Origin: Lachnoclostridium sp. UBA5725
GTDB lineage: Bacteria; Bacillota; Clostridia; Lachnospirales; Lachnospiraceae
Assembly: GCA_002419585.1 (NCBI GenBank)
Contig: DIGJ01000034.1
Location: 1-64,000 of the forward strand
DNA length: 64,000 bases
Direction: 5' to 3'
Below the pieces are notes generated by a model, which did not search any database, was not told the DNA's origin, and saw only the letters and a list, made by a program, of their open reading frames with translations. Shown in pieces: positions 43,040-52,403 of this stretch. The translations under genes and the position numbers were made by a program. Every line of letters starts with the position of its first letter. Position 1 is the first letter of the stretch.

Positions 43040-45559
43040 TGAAATTCCAAACGGAAGTATTTTGCTTCCGTTTTTTTCTTTTTCTACAACAATTTGTTTT
43101 TCCATGCGTTCTTTTAACTCATTTACATGCGAAATGATTCCGATCATCTGATTGTGACCGGAAAGTTTCATAAGGCTTTCCAGTGCCTGATCTAAGGATT
43201 CTTCATCCAGGCTGCCAAATCCCTCATCAATAAATAACGTCTCCACTTGTATGCCTCCCGCATTGTTTTGTACAATATCAGAAAGTCCCAGTGCCATGGA
43301 TAGTGCAGCTTTAAAGGATTCCCCTCCAGATAGTGTTTTTACCGAACGGGCCTTTCCTGTATAGTTATCAAGAACTTCCAAATCCAGACTATCTGTTGTT
43401 CTTGCATCCGCCACTTTCCTTACCTTCATCAACTCATAACGTCCTCCTGTCATACTGGTAAGCCTTACGTTGGCTGCCTGTAGCACATCTTCAAAATACG
43501 CTGCCAGTACATAATGCTCGAATACAACACGATCTTTGTTATTTCCTTTTGTTACATTTTCAAGATTACTATAAACGGAGTGAATCTCCTCCTTCTCCGT
43601 CAATACACTAAGTTTTTGCTTGATGGATTCCATTGCATTTCGATTGATGGTAAGTTTGGAAAGTTTTTTGTCTTTTTCTTTTTGTAGTTCTTTTTTTCGA
43701 ACTTCTTCTGATGCTATTTCTTCCTTCACTGTTTCAATATCAATCTTTGCGCGAAGGTCCGCCTCAGCTTTACTCAGTTTTTCTTTTTCTGTATTTAACA
43801 CGCGGTAAACTGCCTTTTGTGATTCCCATTCCGTCTTTTTTTGATTTACCGTATCGATTATGGCAAGGCGTAGTTTTTCTGCATCATCACGCTTATTTTC
43901 TCTTCGTTTCTTTTGATCTTCGAGCGCTGCTTTAACTTTTTCTGCTTGATCCTTTAATTTCTTATACTCGTCTTTTCGAATTTGCAACGCAGTCCTTTTT
44001 TCTTCCACTTCTTTTTCTTTTTTTAGTACTGCCTGATATGCTTCATCAAAAGAGTCCTTGACGATGGAAAGGCTAGCAAAGGATTCGTTAAGATCTCGTT
44101 TCATTGCTTCTAATATACCTTTTTCCTTCGTTGCCTTTTGGTAAATTTGTTCGAGTACTTTCACCTGTGATTCGCATTTCGTCTTCCAAAGCTTTACTTC
44201 CTTTTCATCCGGCACTTCTTTCGAAAGGCTTGCGATGTTTGGATGTTCTACCGATCCACAGACAGGACATGGCTTTCCTTCTTCGACTAAGAGTGCCACG
44301 ATTCCAATTGTTGCTGCCTTATATTTTTCTTCCTTTTCTTCGTATATTTTCTTTAATTCTTTCAGTTTCTTTTCTTCTTTAATATAAGCGTCTTGCTCAT
44401 TTTTTAATTTTTCTACTTGCTGTTTTATAGCATTTTGTTTTCCGACCAGACGCAAAAATGCTTCCTTTTCATTCTTAGCCTGCTCAAAACTTAAAATTAA
44501 TATGCCCTCTTCTCTATCCAGTGGTTCATAACTCACTAATTTGGCCTGAAGATCTTCCTTCTCTTTTTGCAGTTTATCTATGTTTTGATTTGATATCTCT
44601 ACTTCCTTCTTAATTTGCTGTTCCAGCGTCTCTTTTTTATTTACAGAATCCTCATACTTCTTTTGGGCATTTTGAACTTTTACTTCCTGTGTGCTTAATT
44701 CTTTTGCAATTTTTTCGAATCTAGCGGCTACATCAAAGTATGCCTGTCCTTTTCCCTTTAGCTTTAGAAGATTATTTTCTTTTTCATTTCGCTGTTTTTC
44801 AAGTTCTCGAATATTTCCCTGATTGCTTTTTATATTTTGAGCCAAAGCCTCCATTAAATTTACATAAGAAGGATATTTATTTTCAATTAGCTCAGCAAGG
44901 ATATCATCTCCATCAGCATCAATCATGGATCTGGCCTCTTCCATTCGCTGCCGGATTGCCATAATCTCCTGATACTGACGCTTCGCTTTTTCGGTTAATA
45001 CCTTTTGTATCCGATCATAGGCGGCTGTTTTAAACAGGTTTCGAAAGATTTCCACACGTTCTTTCGAACTTGCTAATAATAGCTCCATAAATTCACCTTG
45101 CGCAATCATTGCAATTTGCTTGTACTGCTCATAGGTGAAGCCCATAAGCTCTACCAATGCCTGATTTACTTCCTTTACCACGGTTACCGGTGTATTATCA
45201 TCGATCATAAGTTCTGCTATCTCGTTTTGAGTGACTACACCTTCGCCACGTTTCTTCTTACGGTCATATTTCGGTGCTCTCTTTACTACTACATTTTTCC
45301 CTTTATGGGTAAAAATAAGTTCCACAAAGGTATCCGTTTCATCTTTTGCAAAGTCACTACGAACCGAATTTTTATCCCTTGTTTTTCCGCTTACCATTCC
45401 ATAGATTGCATAGGTAATGGCATCAAATATTGTCGTTTTTCCACTTCCAGTCGGACCTGTAATCAGAAACATACAACCATCTTCAAACTGTTCAAAGTCA
45501 ATGATCTCTACGTTTGAATAAGGTCCCCATCCACTAATGGTTAATCGAATTGGTCTCAT
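43031..45559 (-). CDS. sbcC: Exonuclease subunit SbcC (Rad50-like ATPase)
   Basis: An 842-residue SMC-type ATPase. Walker A is GPTGSGKTTIFDAI (about 33-46). Two long coiled-coil arms (about 180-420 and 460-660) flank a zinc hook KPCPVCGSVEHP (about 430), and the C-terminal lobe has LSGGESFKAALSMAL and LFIDEGFGSLDEES. With SbcD it forms the Mre11-Rad50-like nuclease that opens DNA hairpins and protein-blocked ends. The length is shorter than the roughly 1000 residues of E. coli SbcC but in the Firmicute range. It overlaps sbcD by 4 nt. The 3' end codes through the lipid kinase terminator. Confidence 0.93.
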   Translation of the reverse strand: MRPIRLTISGWGPYSNVEIIDFEQFEDGCMFLITGPTGSGKTTIFDAITYAIYGMVSGKTRDKNSVRSDFAKDETDTFVELIFTHKGKNVVVKRAPKYDRKKKRGEGVVTQNEIAELMIDDNTPVTVVKEVNQALVELMGFTYEQYKQIAMIAQGEFMELLLASSKERVEIFRNLFKTAAYDRIQKVLTEKAKRQYQEIMAIRQRMEEARSMIDADGDDILAELIENKYPSYVNLMEALAQNIKSNQGNIRELEKQRNEKENNLLKLKGKGQAYFDVAARFEKIAKELSTQEVKVQNAQKKYEDSVNKKETLEQQIKKEVEISNQNIDKLQKEKEDLQAKLVSYEPLDREEGILILSFEQAKNEKEAFLRLVGKQNAIKQQVEKLKNEQDAYIKEEKKLKELKKIYEEKEEKYKAATIGIVALLVEEGKPCPVCGSVEHPNIASLSKEVPDEKEVKLWKTKCESQVKVLEQIYQKATKEKGILEAMKRDLNESFASLSIVKDSFDEAYQAVLKKEKEVEEKRTALQIRKDEYKKLKDQAEKVKAALEDQKKRRENKRDDAEKLRLAIIDTVNQKKTEWESQKAVYRVLNTEKEKLSKAEADLRAKIDIETVKEEIASEEVRKKELQKEKDKKLSKLTINRNAMESIKQKLSVLTEKEEIHSVYSNLENVTKGNNKDRVVFEHYVLAAYFEDVLQAANVRLTSMTGGRYELMKVRKVADARTTDSLDLEVLDNYTGKARSVKTLSGGESFKAALSMALGLSDIVQNNAGGIQVETLFIDEGFGSLDEESLDQALESLMKLSGHNQMIGIISHVNELKERMEKQIVVEKEKNGSKILPFGISLS
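43051..43078 (+). terminator. Terminator of the lipid kinase gene, inside sbcC
   Basis: ACGGAAG, a short loop and CTTCCGT, followed by TTTTTTT on the plus strand, lies 12 bp after the kinase stop and within the last codons of sbcC on the other strand. Confidence 0.85.
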
Positions 45560-46701
45560 TCATCCATTCCTCCTGCTGTTTCTATGATTTCTCGCATCGC
45601 CTCCATACTCACTTGATCTAGCGGCTGATCGGTCACTTTTTCATAGAATTCTTCATAGATTTCGAGTATACTCCGTCTCGTCATATCTTTTACCAATGCC
45701 TCCATATCGGATTCATGGCGAATGTTTTTCTCCAATATTAGTTTACATATATTTGGATATACACTGCGAAGTTTTCCAATTGGATCAATAATTTCTTTGG
45801 TATCGGTAAGTGTAACTTTTAGATAGTCCTCCGGGTTACATGCATTAACTACTTCTTCTTTTATCAATTCTTCTAGTGTTCCCTTAATTGCTCGTAGCTG
45901 TCTTCGAGGATTTAGCGGTATTTCTCGGATTTTTATATTGCCCTTCTCATAAAGTTCAATACACGCCACACTATTTTCATGGTTCGCTTCAGAAAATGAG
46001 TACTTAAGTGGTGAGCCCGAATACCGGATCGTCTTTGCTCCAACTTGCTGTGCCTGATGAATATGACCAAGTGCAACATAATCAAACTTTTCAAGGCAAT
46101 GGTAATCAATGACGTCAATGCCACCGACACTTATTGGATATTCTGCTTCCGGTTCTTCAATGTTTAATGCATCTCCAGCAACGAAATGATGTGTAATTAC
46201 TAGATTTCTATTGTTTTCTTCGATTTTTATCTTCTCGACCATATCTTTTACACAACTACCATATGTATTTCCTTCATAACCAAAATGACGCATTACTGCC
46301 GGCTTTGCAAATGGAAGCAAATAAAAATTGAGTTCACCATATTCATCTTCCACTGTAACTTTTTCGATTTCACTTGTCATTTCACCTGCAATATATAGCT
46401 TTTGCCCCTTTAACAAATCCTTTGCAAAGGATAACCGTTCCGGTGAATCATGGTTGCCACTGACTAAAAATATGGTAATTCCCTCTTTTGATAACATGGT
46501 CAAAAAGTCATTTAAAACTTTCACGGCATCCGATGGAGGTATGGCTCGATCGTAAATATCTCCAGCTAAAAGAATTCCATCTGCTTTTTCTTGTTTTGCA
46601 ATTGCGGCAATTTGATCTAAAATAAACACCTGGTCTTCTAGTAAACTAAACTCACTTATCATTTTTCCAATATGTAAATCTCCTGAATGTATTAGTTTCA
46701 T
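45556..46701 (-). CDS. sbcD: Exonuclease subunit SbcD (Mre11-like nuclease)
   Basis: The ATG at 46701 (MKLIHSGDLHIGK) follows GAGGAG at 5 nt; the longer frame to 46725 has no site. The product is 381 residues. Metallophosphoesterase motifs are in order: SGDLHIGK, LLAGDIYDRAIPP, VSGNHDSPERLSF, VITHHFVAG and ALGHIHQAQ. It supplies the Mn-dependent nuclease of SbcCD. A TATAAT box lies at 46729-46724 in the divergent gap to the VanZ-like gene. Confidence 0.93.
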   Translation of the reverse strand: MKLIHSGDLHIGKMISEFSLLEDQVFILDQIAAIAKQEKADGILLAGDIYDRAIPPSDAVKVLNDFLTMLSKEGITIFLVSGNHDSPERLSFAKDLLKGQKLYIAGEMTSEIEKVTVEDEYGELNFYLLPFAKPAVMRHFGYEGNTYGSCVKDMVEKIKIEENNRNLVITHHFVAGDALNIEEPEAEYPISVGGIDVIDYHCLEKFDYVALGHIHQAQQVGAKTIRYSGSPLKYSFSEANHENSVACIELYEKGNIKIREIPLNPRRQLRAIKGTLEELIKEEVVNACNPEDYLKVTLTDTKEIIDPIGKLRSVYPNICKLILEKNIRHESDMEALVKDMTRRSILEIYEEFYEKVTDQPLDQVSMEAMREIIETAGGMDE

Positions 46702-46811
46702 ATAATCTCCTCTGTACAAACCCATTATAATGTAGTAAATTATTCTTAGTAATGTAAAAAAAACATTTTTTAGTAAATAACAAAAATGACATATGAAAAA
46801 GAGGTAAACGC

Positions 46812-47678
46812 ATGAACCGCCGTTCTATTAAAATACAATCCTTTATTATTTTTACCAGTATAATCACAGTAGGTCTTGAATTTGGCTGTTATTACTTTTT
46901 AAACACCTTAATTGGTGGATTGGCAATTGCCGTAGTATTAAATCTTATTATGTCTCATTTCTTTCTTGAGGCATCCTTAACTTACTCCAGTTGTTTCATA
47001 CAATCAATTATAACCGTATTATTAAGCACCGCAGCAACTATTTTTATTTATATTTATCAAACGGGTAATCTGTTAATCTACACCCGAAACCTTGCCTTTA
47101 TAATCTTATTAAACTGGTTCATTCCCTTATTATACAGCATTATTCGAAATTTTACGGACCACGGACCAAGGTTCGTTACATTTCGTTCTTATTTTTGGAA
47201 AACAAGTATTTTGTTTTCTGGTTATTACCTGTTTTTCATTATATTACATTATTTTGTAATTGGAAGCAGTTTTCCGATCAGTCAATCCACTGTTAGCAAT
47301 CCTTATATTCCTTTTTTGTTTACAGCAACGTATATTGAAGATTGTATCTATCTAGGTCAGCCACTTTCCAGGTTGCTCGCCTATGTGTTCAAAACCATAC
47401 TAATTTTTGCACCAATTGGTTTTTATGCTTCGATATTATTAAAAGAAGCCAGTAGAAAAATTATCCTCATACTGACTTTCCTTTTACCACTAGTTCCTGA
47501 GTTGGTATTTTTCTTCCAAACAAATGTCTTTTATATGGATGCTTACCTTTATAACCTCATCGGTTTTGTGTTCGGTATACTGCTATATCAATTGTTAAAT
47601 AGCATCTCACATCATTGTCTACGCACTGATTTTTTAGCGGATCGCAATAAATATAGTTTTTTTAATTTCTATCTTTAA
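46812..47678 (+). CDS. VanZ-like membrane protein
   Basis: A 288-residue membrane protein with about seven hydrophobic helices. The second half (FKTILIFAPIGFYASIL, LTFLLPLVPELVFFF, DAYLYNLIGFVFGILLYQLL) follows the VanZ pattern of a conserved helix, a P-E motif and an Asp-x-x-x-N helix. VanZ in enterococci gives low-level teicoplanin resistance, but most VanZ-like proteins have no known role. It has a GAGG site before the ATG. Its TAA shares TTAA with the stop of the convergent AI-2E-type gene. Confidence 0.7.
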   Translation: MNRRSIKIQSFIIFTSIITVGLEFGCYYFLNTLIGGLAIAVVLNLIMSHFFLEASLTYSSCFIQSIITVLLSTAATIFIYIYQTGNLLIYTRNLAFIILLNWFIPLLYSIIRNFTDHGPRFVTFRSYFWKTSILFSGYYLFFIILHYFVIGSSFPISQSTVSNPYIPFLFTATYIEDCIYLGQPLSRLLAYVFKTILIFAPIGFYASILLKEASRKIILILTFLLPLVPELVFFFQTNVFYMDAYLYNLIGFVFGILLYQLLNSISHHCLRTDFLADRNKYSFFNFYL

Positions 47679-48796
47679 TATTTTCGAAATTCATTTATAT
47701 CATGAATCATAATCTTGAGTCCTTGGATCAGTTTATCGAAAAGTCCTGCTTTATATAAGTTGATGACTGCCATTCCGATTGGAATACCGATAATCATACC
47801 AAGGACTCCTTTTACCTGATATCCAACAAACATAAAGAGTAACGTTGAAAGCGGGCTAAGTCCGATACTATCCCCAACCATCTTTGGCTGTAGAATCTGT
47901 CGAATCACCTGGCAGACCAGATATATAACAACCAGACACGCTGCTTCAAAATAATTTCCGCTGAATAAGTCAATCACAGCCCATGGGAAAATAACAGTAC
48001 CCGTACCAAATACCGGCAGGAAATCTAAAAAAGCAATACCAAGTGCTAATAAAAAAGAATAATCAATTTGCAGAATTTCAAATCCGACAAATAAAATTAC
48101 CACCATGATTAACATTATTTTAAACTGAGCCTTAAAATATCCACCAATTGCCATCGTAAAGTTGTTCTTTATTAAAGTAACTCGCTCTTGCAAGGAATCT
48201 GGCGTCAGGTCCTTGATTCCTTTCATCAGTTTATCGCGATCCGCTATAAAAAAGTAAGCTGACATAAAGGTGATGATTGCCATTAAAAATGTTTCAGCAA
48301 CATTCTTCATGAGTGAACCCGCATCTGCTGCACTAAACTTACTTGCATTGGAAATGGCCTTTCCAAGGTATGTCATTAGGTTATTTGATATATCATCGAT
48401 AAACGCCTTTGCATCTGCTGGCATCATACTGTATACACCAGCCATATTTTCTTCGGTAGCTGCCAGCTGATTTTGAAAACGGTTAAAGATAGCAGGCAAA
48501 TCCGTTATTAGTGCAATCACCTGTCGTCCTAAAAAAGAAATTCCAAAGTAACACAGGCTGATTACAGCTGCTAACGATAGAATAATAAAAATAGCCGAAC
48601 TATGTTTGCGTACTATTTTTACTTTTTTTTCCAAAAATTTAACGACAGGGTTTGCAATCATTGCTATAATCCATCCAATTACGAACGGCAGAAAAAATTT
48701 GATTGCTTTGGGTACAACAAAAATCAAGACAAGCAATACGCATATTGCAATTAAAAAATCAACCAGTATCTTTAAATAAACATCTTTTCCCCGCAT
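47675..48796 (-). CDS. AI-2E family transporter (PerM-like)
   Basis: A 373-residue membrane protein with about eight helices and the central soluble loop typical of the AI-2E/PerM family. Family segments include FVIGWIIAMIANPVVKFLEKK, DFLPVFGTGTVIFPWAVIDL and QILQPKMVGDSIGLSPL. Members have been linked to AI-2 export or Na+/H+ exchange, and the substrate cannot be told here. It stands alone between the VanZ-like and zinc-transport genes. Confidence 0.9.
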   Translation of the reverse strand: MRGKDVYLKILVDFLIAICVLLVLIFVVPKAIKFFLPFVIGWIIAMIANPVVKFLEKKVKIVRKHSSAIFIILSLAAVISLCYFGISFLGRQVIALITDLPAIFNRFQNQLAATEENMAGVYSMMPADAKAFIDDISNNLMTYLGKAISNASKFSAADAGSLMKNVAETFLMAIITFMSAYFFIADRDKLMKGIKDLTPDSLQERVTLIKNNFTMAIGGYFKAQFKIMLIMVVILFVGFEILQIDYSFLLALGIAFLDFLPVFGTGTVIFPWAVIDLFSGNYFEAACLVVIYLVCQVIRQILQPKMVGDSIGLSPLSTLLFMFVGYQVKGVLGMIIGIPIGMAVINLYKAGLFDKLIQGLKIMIHDINEFRKY

Positions 48797-48831
48797 ATAG
48801 TATCCTCATTTCTGCGCTGCTCATTGCGCAT

Positions 48832-49674
48832 TTATTTCACAAACGGTTTTGCCACTAAGGTTAAGAAAAATACGGCGGCTGCTACAATCACAATCGTAGG
48901 ACCAGTTGCTGTATTGTTATAGTATGATAGGATAAGCCCTAAGATACCAGAAAACAAAGAAATCTCCACGGAAAAACGATGATATTCCCGCATATTGGAA
49001 GCAAGATTACGACTGCTTGCAGCCGGAAGTATCAACAGGGCGTTGATAATCAAGATTCCAACCCACTTTATAGATAACATAATAATAAGTGCAATGATAA
49101 TTGCAAAGCAATTATCCAGTAGCTGCGTTTTAATCCTCTTACTTTTTGCCAGCGTCTCGTTGATGCTCATTCCATGAAGGGAATTAAAACAGGTTGTCCA
49201 AAATACGATGGTTACAATAAAAATTGCAAAAAGCAATCCAATCTCTCTTGCAGTGATACTTAGGATATCACCGACCAATAAATTCGAATACTTTGCAAAT
49301 TGCCCATTTTTTGATAATACGACAAGTCCGACCGCCGCTCCTAAGGAAGAGAATACCGAAATTATGGTGTCAGTGGATACTGTGTTTCTTCTCTTAATCC
49401 AGTTTAGCAAAAGCGCAAATATGACGGCAAATAGCACCATAGAAATACTCGTGTCTGTAAGCCCTAATATAACGCCAATTGCAATGCCTGTAAAAGCAGA
49501 ATGTCCAAGTGCATCAGAAAAGAATGCCATACGATTATTGACGATCATCGTTCCAAGAATTCCAAATAGCGGTGTTATAATAAGCATTGCTAGCAATGCA
49601 TTCTTCATAAAGTCATACTGCATAAAAGTAAATGGCAGTATTTTTTCTAATACCTCATAGATTATACTCATCAA
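48832..49674 (-). CDS. znuB: Zinc/manganese ABC transporter permease
   Basis: A 280-residue ABC-3 family permease with about eight membrane helices. FGILGTMIVNNRMAFFSDAL and HSAFTGIAIGVILGL are conserved in metal permeases of the ZnuB/AdcB/MntB group. It overlaps the ATPase gene by 4 nt and is the last gene of the znuA-znuC-znuB operon. The His-rich binding protein favours zinc over manganese, by inference. Confidence 0.9.
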   Translation of the reverse strand: MMSIIYEVLEKILPFTFMQYDFMKNALLAMLIITPLFGILGTMIVNNRMAFFSDALGHSAFTGIAIGVILGLTDTSISMVLFAVIFALLLNWIKRRNTVSTDTIISVFSSLGAAVGLVVLSKNGQFAKYSNLLVGDILSITAREIGLLFAIFIVTIVFWTTCFNSLHGMSINETLAKSKRIKTQLLDNCFAIIIALIIMLSIKWVGILIINALLILPAASSRNLASNMREYHRFSVEISLFSGILGLILSYYNNTATGPTIVIVAAAVFFLTLVAKPFVK

Positions 49675-50447
49675 TCGTTACTCCCTATCTGCTCGTCTTC
49701 ACCAAATGTCTGAAGGAACGCTTCACTTTGGAATACTTCTTTTGGTTTTCCTGCCTTTTGTATCGTTTGATTTAGTAATACCACCCGGTCTGCATATTTT
49801 TCTACAAATTTCAAATCATGTGAGACTAGGATAATAGCAAGATCATCGTTCTTTTTGAGATAATCAATGTTTTTATAAAAAAGTTCCATACCATTTCGAT
49901 CAATTCCAGAGACCGGTTCATCTAAAATCAATAAGTTTGGTGTTGGGAGCGTTGCAACCGATAACAATACCCTTTGTAACTGACCTCCAGACAAATCACA
50001 AACCGGTTTATCGATTAAATCTTCCACCTCAAATTTACGTAATTGTTCCCGTATCTTTGTTTCTGCTTTTTTACTTTTACAAAGAAATACAGGCACACGG
50101 CTTATGAAGCTTGCGAATAAATCGTAAACACTGGTTGGTGTATTCTTTGCAATATTTAAATATTGCGGAACGTATCCAATCTTTAAATTCGGATATGTAT
50201 TATTTCGGATATCTTTAAATTCTATCGTACCTTCGTGTTTTATCTCGTTTAGAATCGCCCGAATCAATGTAGTCTTTCCGGCTCCATTTTTTCCGATAAT
50301 AGCAGTTAGTTCCCCGCAATGGATATGAAGATTAATGTCTTCTAAAATTCTTGTATCGCCAATCGTAACACCAAAGTTTTTAATCTTGATACAATGAAAC
50401 CCGCAGTGTCCATTCGCATTTTTTGCTTTGATTTGTCTATTATTCAT
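49671..50447 (-). CDS. znuC: Zinc ABC transporter ATP-binding protein
   Basis: A 258-residue ABC ATPase. Walker A is GKNGAGKTTLIRAIL, the signature LSGGQLQRVLLSVA, Walker B LLILDEPVSGID and the switch VSHDLKFVEKY. A short Cys/His stretch near the start (GHCGFHCIKIK) is unusual for the family and could bind metal. It overlaps znuA by 8 nt and znuB by 4 nt, so the three are translated together. Confidence 0.92.
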   Translation of the reverse strand: MNNRQIKAKNANGHCGFHCIKIKNFGVTIGDTRILEDINLHIHCGELTAIIGKNGAGKTTLIRAILNEIKHEGTIEFKDIRNNTYPNLKIGYVPQYLNIAKNTPTSVYDLFASFISRVPVFLCKSKKAETKIREQLRKFEVEDLIDKPVCDLSGGQLQRVLLSVATLPTPNLLILDEPVSGIDRNGMELFYKNIDYLKKNDDLAIILVSHDLKFVEKYADRVVLLNQTIQKAGKPKEVFQSEAFLQTFGEDEQIGSND

Positions 50448-51438
50448 CTTCTAATACCTGTTTTAACATACTTATGTTCTTTCTCATTCCGATCAGATAG
50501 GCATCCTTATTCATATCGCCACTTACCAAAGAGTCAACAATACATAATGTCGCACCAGTTTCTTCTGCCACTCGCTTTGGACTCGATTCACTTAGCTGCT
50601 CTTCAGAAAAAATGTAGGATACTTCATTATCCCGTACTTCATTAATTACATCTGCAACTTCACCTGCACTAAGATACGTGTCTTTATCCAAATCAATGCT
50701 ATGAATCACAGGTATGGAAAGTGCATCTGCCAGATAAGCAAAGGCATCATGAAAACTAATAATACCATGCTGTAACTTGCTAGCATCCATGGTCTTTAAT
50801 TCCTCGCTGATTGCTTCAATATCACTTGTGTAAGTGTCCGAATTTTTCTGATATATTGTTTGATTTTCCGGATCTAGCGAAATGAGTCTCTTTTTAATAT
50901 TTTCAATCTGCATGATATACTTGTCCGGATTCATCCACACGTGCGAATTCTGCATTTCTTCTTCATGATGATGGCCTTCATGATTAATCACATCCTCGTT
51001 TGTTGCATCATCGGTCGATATTTCGTCCTTCGCTTCTTCGTGTCCCTCTTCGTGCTGTACTCCCAATAGCTCAATTCCTTCACTGGAATCGATCACTTTA
51101 ATATCTTTATAGTTATCAAGAATTTCTTCAATAAAACTCTCCATACCACCACCATTCACAACAAGTACATCTGCATTTTCGAGCTTTCGCATATCTGCTG
51201 TTGTTAATTGATAATCATGAAGACAACCTCCCTGGTTTTCGGTCAGGTTGACCAGTTCCACGTTGTTCGCTCCATCTATAATATTTTCTGTTGCAATGTA
51301 GATTGGATAAAACGAAGTAACTACCGTTAGTGTTTCATCTTCTTGTTTTGTCGCATTGTTACTGCAAACTGCAGTAATACCTACACCAATTAGTGTCACG
51401 AATGCCATAATTGCTAGTAAAACGAATCTTTTTTTCAA
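50440..51438 (-). CDS. znuA: Zinc-binding protein of the ABC transporter
   Basis: A 332-residue ZnuA/AdcA-type binding protein. It begins with a hydrophobic export signal and a Cys (VGITAVCSN) that may be a weak lipobox. The conserved metal-site regions are LHDYQLTTADM, SHVWMNPDKY and ISFHDAFAYLADA. A His/Glu-rich loop (about 128-168, with HEGHHHEEEM) is typical of zinc carriers and may act in zinc capture. I see no clear Zur operator in the 51-bp gap upstream. Confidence 0.92.
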   Translation of the reverse strand: MKKRFVLLAIMAFVTLIGVGITAVCSNNATKQEDETLTVVTSFYPIYIATENIIDGANNVELVNLTENQGGCLHDYQLTTADMRKLENADVLVVNGGGMESFIEEILDNYKDIKVIDSSEGIELLGVQHEEGHEEAKDEISTDDATNEDVINHEGHHHEEEMQNSHVWMNPDKYIMQIENIKKRLISLDPENQTIYQKNSDTYTSDIEAISEELKTMDASKLQHGIISFHDAFAYLADALSIPVIHSIDLDKDTYLSAGEVADVINEVRDNEVSYIFSEEQLSESSPKRVAEETGATLCIVDSLVSGDMNKDAYLIGMRKNISMLKQVLEDE

Positions 51439-51489
51439 CTTGTATCCTTCCTACATCTTTCTATTTTCTTATGGCTAACTTTCCTGTTT

Positions 51490-52344
51490 TTACTCTTTTC
51501 CAAGCACATGCGCTATAGTAAGTCCGATTGCCAATGCGATTATACCAGTTATTACCGATCCAAAAGTAACGCTATGAATTTTATTACTCATCAAGATTGC
51601 AACTGGAGATGCCATAACCAAACCTAATATTCCACAATACGTATAGCTTTCAAAGCGTTTTAGTAAGATTTCAATCAGTTTTGCAATGAAAAAAATCCCA
51701 ATGATTACACCTAATCCAAACGGCATTAATACCCCACAGGTACGCAATAGTACAGGAACATTAAAGGTAACAAGTGCTCCAACAAAATCTGTAATCAAAG
51801 AAAGTATTGGATAATAGTATCCTAATAACATGAGCATCATTGATCCACTAACTCCAGGTATTACCATAGTTGCCGCAGCGATAACACCTACAAAAAACAA
51901 TTTAACGACTTGAATGGTTGATAATTGGATGATGGTGTCACTGTAAGTCCCTTTCCCTAAAATTTGCAGTCCGATAATCAGTGCAAAGGCAAATAAAAAG
52001 ATTATCACATGTAAGATTCGAATACTTTTACGATTGACATGTGAAGTAAGTATTGGAAGCCCACCCAAAATCAAGCCAATAAATAACAAACTCATTTGGA
52101 ATGGATATTTTTCTAATAAAAATGTAATACTAAAAGATAGTCCAACAATTCCGATTACCATCCCGATTATGTATGGCAATAAAGTTAATACACTCTTTTT
52201 AAACTGTTTGAAAATGCCTGTTACACTTTCAATCATCTTATCATAAATTCCCATAGAAACCATCATGGTTCCGCCACTAACACCTGGAATAGCATTTGCT
52301 ATCCCTATCACAATTCCCTTTAAACATTCAATAATAAATTTCAT
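51490..52344 (-). CDS. DUF368 membrane protein (PopT-type undecaprenyl-phosphate translocase)
   Basis: A 284-residue protein with about eight to ten membrane helices. It starts with GIANAIPGVSGGTMMVSMGIY and repeats the motif as AATMVIPGVSGSMMLMLLGY, the duplicated hallmark of DUF368. Members of this family (PopT) have been shown to recycle undecaprenyl phosphate across the membrane for cell-wall synthesis. It lies 51 bp upstream of znuA on the same strand and could be co-transcribed with it. Confidence 0.88.
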   Translation of the reverse strand: MKFIIECLKGIVIGIANAIPGVSGGTMMVSMGIYDKMIESVTGIFKQFKKSVLTLLPYIIGMVIGIVGLSFSITFLLEKYPFQMSLLFIGLILGGLPILTSHVNRKSIRILHVIIFLFAFALIIGLQILGKGTYSDTIIQLSTIQVVKLFFVGVIAAATMVIPGVSGSMMLMLLGYYYPILSLITDFVGALVTFNVPVLLRTCGVLMPFGLGVIIGIFFIAKLIEILLKRFESYTYCGILGLVMASPVAILMSNKIHSVTFGSVITGIIALAIGLTIAHVLGKE

Positions 52345-52403
52345 TTATTTATTCTTCCTATTCTATATCTTAGTTTTTGTTAATTTATTTTTTCTTTACG
52401 CTA

